Positions 24,985-34,242 are shown, numbered from the stretch's first letter. The stretch: 64,000 nt of DNA from Halopelagius inordinatus (GCF_900113245.1 NZ_FOOQ01000002.1:718881-782880), one strand, 5' to 3'. A program made the numbers and translations. The notes: generated by a model from the sequence alone, not told the origin.

Positions 24985-26472
24985 TCAGTCGTCGGACGGC
25001 ACGCGCCCGAGCATCTCCACCGTCACGTCGTCCGGAACACGCGCGAGGGCCGTCTCGGGCCACCCGTCGTGTGCGAGGACGAACTCGGAGTCGGGGTTCG
25101 ACTCGGCGAGTCGCGCGACGCCCTCGGCGGCCATCTCGTAGGCCGTGGGGTCGGTTCGCTCGGGCACCTCGGCGGTCAGCGGGTACGTCTCCGAGAGGGC
25201 GCGCGGGAACGGACCGAACGGCGGGACGACGCGCCACGAGGCGTCGAACGCGTCGCCGGACGCTTTGCCGCCCTCCGTGAGGAGGATGCGTCCCTCGGCG
25301 TCGAGTCTGTCGAGTCGGTCGTGGTGACGCACCACCTCGGGACGCCGCGCGCTCTCGGAGGAGAGATAGAAGAACGACCCCTTCGAGGCGGGGTCCTCGC
25401 GTTCGAGTTGGTCGGCGTGGTCCAACAGGGCGCGGTAGCCGTCGAGCATCGCCGGATGCGACCGGGCGCGTTCCTCGACGAGTTCGAGGAGTTCGCCCGC
25501 GCGAATCGCCTGCTTCACGCGGCGTATCTCCGCAAAGGAGACGTGGAGGTTGTGTTCCGCGAGCAGTCGTTCGCGTTCGTCGCTCGGCGTCTCGCGGAGT
25601 TCGTCCGGCGAGTACGCGGAACAGACGGCGCAGGAACACGGGAAGTAGTCGAGGTCTTCGAGATGTTCGGTGCCGTGGGCGGTGAGATAGCGGCCGTCCC
25701 GGGCGTAGAGAGCGTAGGCGGCGGAATCGAACAGGTCACAGCCGAGAGCGACGGCGAGAGCGAACATCATCGGATGGCCCGCGCCGAAGAGATGCACCGG
25801 CGCGTCCGCGCCGAGTCCGCGTTTCGCGGCGGCGACGGCGTCCACCATGTCGTCGTAGCGGTAGGAGTTCATTAGGGGGACGACGGCACCGACCGGGAAC
25901 ACGTCGAGGTCCGTCGCGTCGGCGATACGCCCCGCGCGTTCGCGGAGGTCGGGATACGTCGAGCCCTGTACGGGCGCGTTGACGAGCATATCGCCGGTGT
26001 CCGCCTCTTCTGCGTCGCGGAGGGCTTGCTCGGTCACGTCGAGTTCGCGTTCGGCCTGTTCTCGGGAGACGTCGGGCGGCGTCGGGATGTCCACCGGCGT
26101 GGCGATGTCCGTCCCGATGTCGCGTTGGAACTGCAGAATCTGGTCGGTCGTCACGTCGATGTCGCCGTACTCCGCGAGTTGGAACGACCCCGAGTCGGTC
26201 ATTATCGCGCCGTCGAAGTCGAGCATCTCGTGGAGGCCGACCTCCAGGGCCTCCTCGCGGAGGTGTTCGTTCGTCTTGATGATGTAGGAGTTCGTGATGA
26301 GAATCTCCGCGCCGAACTCAGACTGCAGGCGCGCGGGAGAGACCGTCACGATGTTGGGGTTGACGACGGGAAGGAGCGCCGGCGTCTCCACCGTCACTCC
26401 CGCGCGGGGGACGGCGAGTTCGCCGATTCGCCCGGCGACGTCCCCGTCGCGTATCTCGAAGTGGTCGCGCAT
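24985..26472 (-). CDS. tgtA: Archaeosine tRNA-guanine(15) transglycosylase ArcTGT
   Basis: Swaps guanine-15 of tRNA for preQ0, the first committed step to archaeosine. The 495-residue protein has the TGT barrel with MTDSGSFQ containing the active-site Asp93, [19 protein letters not shown], substrate loop [19 protein letters not shown] and zinc ligands CSCAVC. The C-terminal part after about residue 370 is short, and the PUA domain seen in other archaeal enzymes is absent or on ArcS. ATG 26472 is preceded by three hairpin-forming 40-bp tandem repeats. Confidence 0.94.
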   Translation of the reverse strand: MRDHFEIRDGDVAGRIGELAVPRAGVTVETPALLPVVNPNIVTVSPARLQSEFGAEILITNSYIIKTNEHLREEALEVGLHEMLDFDGAIMTDSGSFQLAEYGDIDVTTDQILQFQRDIGTDIATPVDIPTPPDVSREQAERELDVTEQALRDAEEADTGDMLVNAPVQGSTYPDLRERAGRIADATDLDVFPVGAVVPLMNSYRYDDMVDAVAAAKRGLGADAPVHLFGAGHPMMFALAVALGCDLFDSAAYALYARDGRYLTAHGTEHLEDLDYFPCSCAVCSAYSPDELRETPSDERERLLAEHNLHVSFAEIRRVKQAIRAGELLELVEERARSHPAMLDGYRALLDHADQLEREDPASKGSFFYLSSESARRPEVVRHHDRLDRLDAEGRILLTEGGKASGDAFDASWRVVPPFGPFPRALSETYPLTAEVPERTDPTAYEMAAEGVARLAESNPDSEFVLAHDGWPETALARVPDDVTVEMLGRVPSDD

Positions 26473-26502
26473 GGGTGGGATTTCCCCGGCGCGTTGCTAA
26501 GA

Positions 26503-26616
26503 GTTGCGTTCGGTCGGTCCGGCGGAACTGCCGACCGAAGAGGTTGCGTTCGGTCGGTCCGGCGGAACTGCCGACCGAAGAGGTTGCGTTCGGTCGGTCC
26601 GGCGGAACTGCCGCGG
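26503..26616 (-). repeat. 40-bp hairpin-forming tandem repeat upstream of tgtA
   Basis: Almost three copies of a 40-bp unit (starts at about 26501, 26541 and 26581; the third lacks its end). Each full copy contains inverted arms TTCGGTCGG and CCGACCGAA around a 13-base loop, so transcripts would carry two or three stem-loops. It lies between the amidotransferase stop (26628) and the tgtA ATG (26472), both on the minus strand. There are no spacers between units, so this is not a CRISPR array. Confidence 0.9.
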
Positions 26617-26627
26617 GGAGCGTCAGC

Positions 26628-27281
26628 TTACGCGGTCGAATCTTCGACTATCGACCCGAAGTTCTCGAAGACGCGCGTCGCGTTCGCGTCCTCGAACCGC
26701 AGGTCGGAGTCAGTCCACCCGAAATCAGCCTCCAACCGGCCGCGGAGTCCGGCGGTGAACTCGGGGTGAAACTGGACGGTCCAAAGCGGCGCGTTCCGGT
26801 GTCGCGTCGCGAAAGCGGGGTAGTAGTCCGCCGATGCTATCACCTCCATCCCGTCGCCGACGGCGGTGACGGCGTCGCCGTGGACGGCGGGGACGACGGG
26901 CGAGACGCCGTCGAAAAGCGGGTCGTCTTCGAACTCCGCGGCGACCAACCGAGCGGTCGTCCCGACGTTCTCGACGCTCCCGCCGAGCGCGTCGTTTACG
27001 ACTTGATGGCCGAAGCAGACGCCGAGCGTCGGAATCTCCCGCTCGACCAACTCCTCGACCAATCGCCGTTGGTCGTCTATCCACGGGCGGTCCGAGCGTT
27101 CGTAGACGCCGGCGGTGCTTCCCGTGAGGACGACGCCGTCCACCGCGCCGGGGTCGAGGCGTTCGCCGACCGGGAAGTCGATTTCGCGAGCGTCGGGGAC
27201 GTTCTCGGAGAGGGCATCGCAGTGGTACTCGTACTCCGACTCCACCTCGTTTCGGACGACGGCTATCCGTGGGGAACTCAC
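26628..27281 (-). CDS. Class I glutamine amidotransferase (GMP synthase-like)
   Basis: A 217-residue stand-alone glutaminase-type domain from ATG 27281. The nucleophile elbow IPTLGVCFGHQVVNDALGG carries the catalytic Cys and QFHPEFTAGLRG carries the His-Glu pair. It resembles GMP-synthase-like amidotransferases that lack a synthetase domain and may act on gamma-glutamyl compounds. It is not GuaA1 on this evidence. The gene is followed by the 40-bp repeats. Confidence 0.85.
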   Translation of the reverse strand: MSSPRIAVVRNEVESEYEYHCDALSENVPDAREIDFPVGERLDPGAVDGVVLTGSTAGVYERSDRPWIDDQRRLVEELVEREIPTLGVCFGHQVVNDALGGSVENVGTTARLVAAEFEDDPLFDGVSPVVPAVHGDAVTAVGDGMEVIASADYYPAFATRHRNAPLWTVQFHPEFTAGLRGRLEADFGWTDSDLRFEDANATRVFENFGSIVEDSTA

Positions 27282-27351
27282 GTCGCCCCGAGGTACGAAC
27301 GGCCGAGAGATAACAGTACGGTCCGGGGCGTCCGGCGACGCGACAGGGCGG

Positions 27352-28164
27352 TCAGAAGCCGAGGACGCCCTGCGGCATCGATCCGGAGAGTTTGATGCCG
27401 AGGTAGAGTATCGAAAACAGCGTCGCGTTGTAGAACCCGTGGGTCAACGCCGGGACGACGATGTTGTCGGTCAGTTCGTACACCGTCCCGAACACGAGTG
27501 TCGGAAGGACGAGAACGGAGATGGTGACGAGTCGCGCCGACGGCGCGCCGATGAGCGACGTGTAGTGTATCGCCGCGAAGATGAGGCTCGCGAAGGGGAT
27601 GGCGACGAACGGCGAGAACGACTCTCGGAGGCGGCGTTGGACGACGCCGCGGAACAGCAACTCCTCGCCGGGGCCGATGACGAGAATCGCCGCGGGGATG
27701 AGAAGCAACAGCACCTCGGGGTTCTCGAACCCGGTCTGTGCGGCTTGGTTCTGCGCCGTCTGGACGCCCAGCGTCGTCACGACGTACGACGCGGAGATGG
27801 CGAGGCCGAACGCGCCGATGAACCCGACGGCGACGAAGACCAGGTCGCGGAACGTCGGGACGCGGACGCCGACCCACGACCAGTCGTAGCCGCAGAACCG
27901 GAGGTACGCGGCGGCGACGCCGCCGAATCCGACGCCCGTCGCGAGGACCAACGAGAGGACGATAGCCACGAGCGGCGTTATCTCGACGCCCGCGAGAGAA
28001 AGCGAGACGACGGCGGCGACGACCAGTAGCGAACCGAGGCCGATGCCGACGCCGGCCATGAGGATGGCGACGACGACGGCGCGGAGTGCGCTTCCGGACG
28101 AGTCGGTCGAATCAGGACCGCCGAGGCCGGATTCGGCCGTCTCCGTGGAGGTTTCCGAGGACAC
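27352..28164 (-). CDS. CPBP-family intramembrane metalloprotease
   Basis: A 270-residue membrane protease of the CPBP (CAAX protease/Abi) family from ATG 28164. About seven or eight helices follow an acidic N-terminus of about 25 residues. Motif one is EELLFRG at residues 167-173, motif two is FAAIHYTSL and motif three is THGFYN, which together carry the Glu and His metal ligands. Roles in the family include processing of prenylated proteins and bacteriocin immunity; the target here is unknown. Confidence 0.9.
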   Translation of the reverse strand: MSSETSTETAESGLGGPDSTDSSGSALRAVVVAILMAGVGIGLGSLLVVAAVVSLSLAGVEITPLVAIVLSLVLATGVGFGGVAAAYLRFCGYDWSWVGVRVPTFRDLVFVAVGFIGAFGLAISASYVVTTLGVQTAQNQAAQTGFENPEVLLLLIPAAILVIGPGEELLFRGVVQRRLRESFSPFVAIPFASLIFAAIHYTSLIGAPSARLVTISVLVLPTLVFGTVYELTDNIVVPALTHGFYNATLFSILYLGIKLSGSMPQGVLGF

Positions 28165-28221
28165 ACCCCCACTTCGTTCTCAGCTATCAAAATGGTTCGT
28201 CTTCGCGGACGCGTCTCACGG

Positions 28222-28788
28222 TCACCGCTCTGTCAGTTCGTACCGGGTGAGTCCGACGACGGCGCGGCCGTCGCGGAGGCGGCCGTCTACGGCCGCCGCG
28301 AGAACGTCGTCGTAGTCTTCGACGGTGACGCGGATACTCTCGTTGAAGTCGAGTTCCTGCTCTGCGGTCGGTTCGCAGTCGCGCGCGACGAAGAAGTGGT
28401 GGACGCTGTTCAACAGGCCGTTTGCGGGTTCGACCGTACAGAGGTGCGACACCTCGCCCGCCTCGTACCCCGTCTCCTCGGCCAGTTCGCGCCGCGCCGC
28501 GACGCTCAGGTCCGCGTCGTCGGGTTCGACGGTTCCCGCCGGGAGGCCGCGACTGACTCGGCCGACGGCCTGTCGCCACTCCTCTATCACGACCACGTCG
28601 CCGTCGGGCGTGAAGGGGAGAACGACCACCGCGGGGGGTTCCTCGACGTAGTGAAACTCCGACTCCGTCCCGTCCGGCAACACCACGTCGTCTCTGCGAA
28701 CGTCGAACCCCGGACAGGAGTAATCGACCGCAGAGTCCGCCGTTTCCCACGCCAACTCGTCCGTCTCGGCTCTCGTCTCGTCCGTCAT
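28222..28788 (-). CDS. NUDIX hydrolase (ADP-ribose pyrophosphatase-like)
   Basis: A 188-residue NUDIX enzyme from ATG 28788; the frame is open to 28815. The NUDIX box runs GTVEPDDADLSVAARRELAEETGY (part), with REL-EE-TG intact. At the first acidic position of the G-x5-E motif the residue appears to be Asp, not Glu. N-terminal VRRDDVVLPDGTESEFHYVE and VVVIEEWRQAVG are typical of ADP-ribose pyrophosphatases. Substrate inferred. Confidence 0.87.
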   Translation of the reverse strand: MTDETRAETDELAWETADSAVDYSCPGFDVRRDDVVLPDGTESEFHYVEEPPAVVVLPFTPDGDVVVIEEWRQAVGRVSRGLPAGTVEPDDADLSVAARRELAEETGYEAGEVSHLCTVEPANGLLNSVHHFFVARDCEPTAEQELDFNESIRVTVEDYDDVLAAAVDGRLRDGRAVVGLTRYELTER

Positions 28789-28835
28789 GGCTCCGAGTCG
28801 AACCGTCGCGTGCAAAAAAGCGCGTGGTCGGCGTC

Positions 28836-30119
28836 TCAGTCGCGGACGGTTCCCCAGACGACGAGTCCGCCGCCCGCGAGAACCGACAGAAGCGAGACGA
28901 GAGAGACGGCGACGTGAACCTCCGAGAACCAGAACGGAACTTGGAGGCCCGTCTGGACGACCATGAGGAGGAACGAAAGCACCGGTATCTTCCCCTCGCC
29001 CGTCACCGCCCCGTCTCCGGCGTCACCGTAAGTGGTGCCGCCGACGGTTTCGCCCTCGGGGAGGCGTTCGGCCTCGTAGGGCACCTGCGGTGTCTTGTAA
29101 CTCCAGACCACCTGTCCGGACTCGTTGACCTCGACGACGCGTTGGTTCAGCGAGTCGGTGACGAGGGTGTTCCCGTTCGAGAGGCGGTCGGCGTCGCGCG
29201 GCCAACTGAACGGGACGCCCTCCGCGCCGTAGAGCGACCACGCCTCCTCCCACTCGCCCGTCTCCTCGTTGCGGTGGAGTTCGACGACTCGGTCGTTGTG
29301 ACTGTCCGCGACGAGGACCGACCCGTTATCGAGCCACTGGGGGTTGTGCTGTTGGCGCAGGAGCGTCGGGTCGCCTCTGCCGTTGCCGCTTTCGTCCTCG
29401 TTTATCACCTCGACGACGCCCTCGCCGCGTTCGACGACGACGAGTTGGTGGGCGTTACGGACGGAGACGAGATAGCGGTCCTCGCCGACGACGTCCACGT
29501 CGTTGATGTGGAGCCAATCCTCCCGCGTCGGGTCGTCGGGCGCGTCGTACTGCGAACTCGCGTTCCACTGCCACGTCACCTCGTCGCCTTTCACGGTGAA
29601 GATGCGCTCGTACTCCATGTCCGTCACGAGAAACTCCCCGGAGGAGAGCAGTTCCACGTCGTGGACTTCACTGTTCACGCGCGTCCGCACCGGGAAGGAG
29701 TACTCGTAGACGATTTCGGGGGCGGCGCTCCCGTCGTCGGCGTTCGGGTCGATGACGCGGAACCCGGTCTGCGTACAGGGCGAGTCGTACGGGCCGCAGT
29801 CCTCGTAGCCGGAGTCCATGAACCCCGCGAGGACGCTCCCGTTTTCGAGCATCGTCACGTCGAAGTAGCTGTCCGTGTCGCCCGCGCGCCACGCCGTCTC
29901 CTTGCCTTCGAGCAGGTAGACGGAGCCTTTCTCGTGGAGTCCGGGGCCGCCGCCTTGCGACCCGACGAGCGTCTGCTGGGAGTCGTCGCCGCCCGACGCC
30001 GCGCCGACGTCCGGCGCGAGAACCGCGCCGAGAGCCAACGAGACGAGAAGCAGGGCGACGCCGAAGACGGCCAACGCCGTCCCCGCGCGCCGCGGCGAGT
30101 CGCCGAGAGATGGAGCCAT
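28836..30119 (-). CDS. Arylsulfotransferase-like beta-propeller membrane protein
   Basis: A 427-residue protein from ATG 30119. An N-terminal membrane helix (residues about 12-35) and a C-terminal membrane pair (VLSFLLMVVQTGLQ and VSLVSLLSVLAGGGLVVWG) bracket an extracellular propeller domain of the arylsulfotransferase (ASST) type with DVTMLENGSVLAGF, EFLVTDMEYERIF, HNPQWLDNGSVLVADSHNDRVVE and NTLVTDSLNQRVVEVN. Bacterial ASST moves sulfate between phenols through a catalytic His; I have not located that residue with certainty. NHL-like protein binding is an alternative. Confidence 0.75.
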   Translation of the reverse strand: MAPSLGDSPRRAGTALAVFGVALLLVSLALGAVLAPDVGAASGGDDSQQTLVGSQGGGPGLHEKGSVYLLEGKETAWRAGDTDSYFDVTMLENGSVLAGFMDSGYEDCGPYDSPCTQTGFRVIDPNADDGSAAPEIVYEYSFPVRTRVNSEVHDVELLSSGEFLVTDMEYERIFTVKGDEVTWQWNASSQYDAPDDPTREDWLHINDVDVVGEDRYLVSVRNAHQLVVVERGEGVVEVINEDESGNGRGDPTLLRQQHNPQWLDNGSVLVADSHNDRVVELHRNEETGEWEEAWSLYGAEGVPFSWPRDADRLSNGNTLVTDSLNQRVVEVNESGQVVWSYKTPQVPYEAERLPEGETVGGTTYGDAGDGAVTGEGKIPVLSFLLMVVQTGLQVPFWFSEVHVAVSLVSLLSVLAGGGLVVWGTVRD

Positions 30120-30178
30120 GAGTTGGCTATCCAAACCGGCGGACCGACGAAAAAGCGTTCGGAACGGTCGGCGGGGGC

Positions 30179-30568
30179 TCAGGCGACTTTCAGTTCGAGC
30201 GTGTAGCCGAACGGGTCCGTCACGTAGACGGCGGGGTTCGTCCCCGTCGCGCCCAACGGGTCGAGTTCTCGGTCCACCTCGATTCCGGCCGCGTCGAGTT
30301 CGGCCTTCAGAGACTCCGCGTCGCCCGAGACGGTCACCGCGAGGTGGTCGAAGTTCGACGACGACGGCGGTTCGAACGCCGGGTCCGGTTGGACGTGGAC
30401 GACGTGGGCCGGCGCGAGGCGGACCGAGAAGAACGGTTTCTCGCCCGCCTCGAACAGGTCGAGGTTCTCCAGTTCGAGACCCAACCCGTCGCGGTAGAAC
30501 GCCACCGCCTCGTCGACGCCGTCTTCGGGGATGTGGAGGTTCACGTGGTCGATTGCTTCGACGTCCAT
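30179..30568 (-). CDS. Glyoxalase/dioxygenase (VOC) superfamily protein
   Basis: A 129-residue vicinal-oxygen-chelate protein from ATG 30568. It begins MDVEAIDHVNLHIPEDGVDEA with the early metal-ligand His, has the mid-protein FDHLAVTVSGDAESLKAEL repeat unit, and closes AVYVTDPFGYTLELK with the late Glu. Members include glyoxalase I, extradiol dioxygenases and fosfomycin-resistance-type enzymes; the substrate cannot be assigned here. Confidence 0.88.
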   Translation of the reverse strand: MDVEAIDHVNLHIPEDGVDEAVAFYRDGLGLELENLDLFEAGEKPFFSVRLAPAHVVHVQPDPAFEPPSSSNFDHLAVTVSGDAESLKAELDAAGIEVDRELDPLGATGTNPAVYVTDPFGYTLELKVA

Positions 30569-30634
30569 GCGCGAGTGTTCGGTCGGGGAGGTGAAAACGG
30601 TCCGCCCGCCGTCGGCCCCTCGAAACGGCCGTTC

Positions 30635-31357
30635 CTACGAGAGCGTCGAACTGTCCGGGTTCAGGAGCTTCGACTCCGCCTTCCGGAGATGTTCGAGCAG
30701 CGTCGTCTTCGAGATGTCGAGTTCGTCCGCCAGGTCGCGGGCCGAAATCCCGCGCGGCCAGTCGTAGTAGTCGCGCTTGCGCGCCAACTCGAACACTTCG
30801 CGCTGGCGAGCGGACAGTTCGTCGGCCCGCCACGCCGCGTCGCCCACGCCCGCGTCCGGACGGGTTATCTTCGTCACGGTGATGTCGGCGTTCGTCTCGT
30901 CGCGAACCGCGTCGAGTCGCTTACGGACGCCCTCCCTGTCGTCGTCGACGAAGAGCGACCAGTACTCGCGGCCGTCGAACACGCGGACGGGCGCGGCTTG
31001 GATGAAGTCGTTCGAGACGAGGGCGTCGCTCACGCTGTTTTCGGGGTCGTACTCCACGAACAGTTCCCGCGAGGTGTTCCCGGGCGTCCGGCCCCTGAAG
31101 TCGTGGCGACGCTGCATCTCCGAGACGGCGGAGGTCAGCGCCGACCGTTCGGCGGCGGCGACGAGTTCGTCCACGTCCGCCGTCGTGTCGCCGTACGCCG
31201 TGAAGTGTCCCTTCACTTGCTCGCCGGAGGTGTTGAACACCGTGTGTGCGAGCAGACCCGCGGGCGTCTCGTCTGTCACCTCGAGCGTCCAGCAGTCGGG
31301 ATGCCAGATTTCGAGCGTCAGGCGCGACTGGCCGCTGTGCGAGTCAACATCTGCCAT
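30635..31357 (-). CDS. Bacterio-opsin activator-type HTH regulator
   Basis: A 240-residue transcription regulator from ATG 31357. The N-terminal 150 residues form the GAF-like/HTH-associated sensor region, followed by the HTH_10 domain: SARQREVFELARKRDYYDWPRG (part) then the recognition region ISARDLADELDISKTTLLEHLRKAE. This architecture is haloarchaeal and related to Bat. It lies next to the epimerase/symporter operon on the same strand, which makes that operon a reasonable target, but nothing proves it. Confidence 0.88.
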   Translation of the reverse strand: MADVDSHSGQSRLTLEIWHPDCWTLEVTDETPAGLLAHTVFNTSGEQVKGHFTAYGDTTADVDELVAAAERSALTSAVSEMQRRHDFRGRTPGNTSRELFVEYDPENSVSDALVSNDFIQAAPVRVFDGREYWSLFVDDDREGVRKRLDAVRDETNADITVTKITRPDAGVGDAAWRADELSARQREVFELARKRDYYDWPRGISARDLADELDISKTTLLEHLRKAESKLLNPDSSTLS

Positions 31358-31412
31358 ATACCGTCTCGTCGAGCGACGACGATAACGGTTGTGACTGCGG
31401 AGCGACCGGCGG

Positions 31413-32417
31413 TCAGCGGTCGGCGACGCTGAACCCGCCGAGCGAGTCGTCGGGCCGACTCACGAAGCTGTGCTCGCCGGTGACGTACGCCCGTCCGCTC
31501 ACCTCCGGCGTCGTCACCGTCAGACCGTCGCGCGTCTCGGCGTCCAGCAGTCGGCCGGTAAAGCGCGACCCGACGACGCTCTCGTGCGCGTAGCGTTCGC
31601 CGACGGCGAGTTCGCCCTCCCGGTGGAGGAGCGTCATCTTCGCGCAGGTGCCCGTCCCGCAGGGCGACCGGTCCACGGACCCCTCGCCGAAGACGACGAG
31701 CGTTCGGTCCGCGTCGCGGTCCGACCGGTAGAACTCCGTTATCGACACCTCGCCGGACTCGCCCGTGAGAGGGTTGACGGCGTCTACGGCGTCGTCGACC
31801 GCCGCTCGGATTCCGAGTCCGAGGTCGACGAGTTCGCCCGCGTGGTCCGCGTCCACCGGGGGTTCGACCGCCTCGCCGTCCACCATCGCGAAGAAGTTGC
31901 CCGCGTACACCACGTCTACGTCTACCGTCAGTTCGCCGCCGTCGGCGTCGACGGTGACCGTCGTCTCGTCGACGACGAACGAGCGCACGTTCCGCACGGC
32001 GACGCGTTCGACGCGCCCGTCTTCGACCGTTGGTTTCGCGGTGACGACGCCGGCCGGCGTCTCGACGCGAATCTGCGATTTCGGCTCCAGTTCCCCGCGT
32101 TGGACCAACGCGGTCACGACGCCGATGGTGCCGTGACCGCACATGTCCAGATAGCCGCCGCCGTCCATGAAGAAGAGGCCGACGTCGGCCTCCTCGGCCT
32201 CCGGCGGGACGCGAACCGCGCCGAACATGTCGTCGTGGCCGCGGGGTTCTTTCATCAGCAGTTCACGCACCCGGTCGTGCGTCTCGGCGAACGCGTCTCT
32301 CTGCTCTCGGACGCTCCCGCCTTCGAACTCCGAGCGGTCGAGACCGTCAGTTATCAGCCGCGTCGGTTCGCCGCCGGTGTGCGTGTCGAGCGTCTCGAAG
32401 CGAGTCTCCGCGGTCAT
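31413..32417 (-). CDS. Proline racemase / hydroxyproline 2-epimerase family enzyme
   Basis: A 334-residue enzyme from ATG 32417 with both catalytic cysteines: Cys93 in MCGHGTIG and Cys253 in DRSPCGTGTCAK. Two cysteines mean epimerase or racemase activity; a Thr at the second site would indicate the trans-3-hydroxyproline dehydratase. The N-terminus FETLDTHTGGEPTRLI is typical. The start overlaps the stop of the small membrane protein upstream, forming an operon with a sodium symporter that probably imports the substrate, either proline or 4-hydroxyproline. Confidence 0.9.
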   Translation of the reverse strand: MTAETRFETLDTHTGGEPTRLITDGLDRSEFEGGSVREQRDAFAETHDRVRELLMKEPRGHDDMFGAVRVPPEAEEADVGLFFMDGGGYLDMCGHGTIGVVTALVQRGELEPKSQIRVETPAGVVTAKPTVEDGRVERVAVRNVRSFVVDETTVTVDADGGELTVDVDVVYAGNFFAMVDGEAVEPPVDADHAGELVDLGLGIRAAVDDAVDAVNPLTGESGEVSITEFYRSDRDADRTLVVFGEGSVDRSPCGTGTCAKMTLLHREGELAVGERYAHESVVGSRFTGRLLDAETRDGLTVTTPEVSGRAYVTGEHSFVSRPDDSLGGFSVADR

Positions 32418-32731
32418 AGCTTTTCGAGCGACGCTATCTCCTCGTCGGTCCAGTCGTAGAACGGTTCCTCTACGCTCCGGAGCGACTCCACGCAGTCGTT
32501 GTACCGCCGCACCGCTTCGTCTCTGAGGGGGTCGTCGGGGTTCGACTGTATCCACGACCGGAGTTCCGCCAGTCCGCGCGGCGAGTAGGTGTCGATCCGC
32601 TCTTGCTCTCTCAGCAGTTCGAGCTTCCGGTCCTCGTCTCGGAGCGACTTCGTCAGCGAGACGATGGCGGTTCCGACCAGTACCACTATCGACGCGAGCA
32701 TCACGGTCCACGTTATCGGAGTGAGTGCCAT
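32414..32731 (-). CDS. Small single-helix subunit of the NSS transporter operon
   Basis: A 105-residue protein from ATG 32731 with one N-terminal membrane helix (ITWTVMLASIVVLVGTAIVSL) and a charged cytoplasmic tail ending in a helical, acidic C-terminus. The gene lies two bases after the NSS symporter stop and overlaps the epimerase start. Some bacterial NSS transporters have such small companion subunits (for example MetS), so an accessory role is likely by position. Its long soluble tail is larger than in those. Confidence 0.75.
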   Translation of the reverse strand: MALTPITWTVMLASIVVLVGTAIVSLTKSLRDEDRKLELLREQERIDTYSPRGLAELRSWIQSNPDDPLRDEAVRRYNDCVESLRSVEEPFYDWTDEEIASLEKL

Positions 32732-32733
32732 GT

Positions 32734-34197
32734 TCAGTTCCCTCCGTCCGTCGCTTTCGGTATCGACTCCGTTCGACTGTCGAAGAACTTCATCAGCACA
32801 GTGCTGACCGCGAGAAGCGCGAGCATCAGCGCGATGCCGCCGAACATGAGCAGTTCGTTCTCGGTGCCGAGGCTCGTCACCGCGCCGTACGCCATGATGA
32901 ACACCATCACGACCGGAATCACGTACTTGATGATGCCGTTCCACCACGACCCCACGAACAGGTTCGAGTTGCGGTTGAGTTCGAGGACGCGGATGCGGTC
33001 GGCGCCGAACTTCCATCCGACGAGGACGATGATAGCCAGCGTCGCCAGCGGCAGCCCCCAGTTACCGAACACGAAGTCCATCTGCCCGAGGAACTCCGAG
33101 GAGTAGGCGCTGGGGATGCCCAACAGCCAGATGAGGAACGACACCGCCGCGACGGTCTGTTTTCGGTCCAAGCGCGTCTCCTCGGCCACGGTCGTCACGC
33201 CCACCTCCGTGATACCGAGACCCGAGGTGAACGTCGCAAAGAAGAATCCGAGGAAGAACATCATCGCCCACAGCTGTCCGCCGATGAGTTCGGGGAACAC
33301 CTGCACGAGCGAGATGAACATCAGGTTAGCGCCGGCCGTCGGTTCGAGACCGAACGCGAACACGACGGGGAAGACGGCGAAGATGGCCAGCAGACCGATA
33401 CTCGTGTTGCCGATCGCCGTGAATATGCCGGCACCCAACGGCACGTCGTCGTACTTCCGCAGGTAACTCCCGTACGTGAGCGCGATACCCCACCCGAGAC
33501 CGGTCGAGAAAAGCGCCTGTCCGAGCGCCGCGATCCACGTGTCACCCTGTACGAGGTACTGCCAGTCGGGCGTGAACGCAAACGCCAGTCCGTCCATCCC
33601 GCCGGGGAGAGTGACTCCGCGGACGGCGATGGCGACGAGGGCGACGACCATGAACGGGATCATCCACTTGACGACGCGTTCGATGCCGCGTCGGATGCCG
33701 AACAGGAGGACGCCCGCTATCATCGCCACCGTGATCGTGTGCATCCCGATCATCAAAAGCGGCGACCCGGCGAACGACTCCCAGAACGCCGTGGCGTCGA
33801 ACCCGGGTTGAGAGAACGTCATGAGCACCGAGTGGACCGCGTAGTACAACGCCTGCCCGATGATCGGCGCGTAGTACGACATCAACGCGATGTTGACGAT
33901 GACGACGACCAAGGAGATACCGCGGAATCGGCTGTCGCCCGCGACCTGTTTGAACGACCCGATGACTCCCTTCTGGGTGTAGCGACCGAGTACCGTCTCG
34001 GCCATCAGTCCGGGGACGGCGATGAGGAACAGAAGGAAGATGTAGGCGAGCAAGAACGCGCCGCCGCCGTTCTGTCCGGTCGTGAACGGCATGCGCCAGA
34101 TGTTCCCCGCCCCGACCATCGCTCCGACCATCGCCATCAGAAAGCCGAACCGACTACCCCACTCTTCTCGTGCGGTCCTCGCAGTATCGTTTGCCAT
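32734..34197 (-). CDS. Sodium:neurotransmitter symporter (NSS) family transporter
   Basis: A 487-residue, 12-helix transporter from ATG 34197. TM1 reads GFLMAMVGAMVGAGNIWRMPF, the unwound substrate and sodium site of the family, followed by GGGAFLLAYIFLL (TM2) and the amphipathic repeat layout. It imports a small amino acid with sodium. The downstream small subunit and proline racemase/hydroxyproline epimerase point to a proline or hydroxyproline substrate, or another amino acid metabolised by the same operon. Preceded by a perfect palindrome over its promoter region. Confidence 0.93.
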   Translation of the reverse strand: MANDTARTAREEWGSRFGFLMAMVGAMVGAGNIWRMPFTTGQNGGGAFLLAYIFLLFLIAVPGLMAETVLGRYTQKGVIGSFKQVAGDSRFRGISLVVVIVNIALMSYYAPIIGQALYYAVHSVLMTFSQPGFDATAFWESFAGSPLLMIGMHTITVAMIAGVLLFGIRRGIERVVKWMIPFMVVALVAIAVRGVTLPGGMDGLAFAFTPDWQYLVQGDTWIAALGQALFSTGLGWGIALTYGSYLRKYDDVPLGAGIFTAIGNTSIGLLAIFAVFPVVFAFGLEPTAGANLMFISLVQVFPELIGGQLWAMMFFLGFFFATFTSGLGITEVGVTTVAEETRLDRKQTVAAVSFLIWLLGIPSAYSSEFLGQMDFVFGNWGLPLATLAIIVLVGWKFGADRIRVLELNRNSNLFVGSWWNGIIKYVIPVVMVFIMAYGAVTSLGTENELLMFGGIALMLALLAVSTVLMKFFDSRTESIPKATDGGN

Positions 34198-34228
34198 TAT
34201 ATCACACGCAACTACGACGACCGGAGAA

Positions 34229-34242
34229 ACCTCTATAGAGGT
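34229..34242 (-). promoter_or_regulatory. 14-bp perfect palindrome in the NSS operon promoter
   Basis: ACCTCTATAGAGGT is fully self-complementary and holds a central TATA-like core. Its lower end is 31 bases upstream of the symporter ATG, at the position where an archaeal TATA box would sit in a short-leader transcript. Binding of a repressor here would block the promoter. Confidence 0.55.

Noticed and set aside
24985-25639. Large overlapping minus-strand frame through the tgtA 3' end and the winged-helix gene
   Set aside because: Only its last 91 codons (from 24904) encode a recognisable protein; the rest is antiparallel or shifted noise over tgtA.
26503-26616. Regular 40-bp repeats as a CRISPR array
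   Set aside because: The units are directly adjacent with no spacers, and only about three copies exist.
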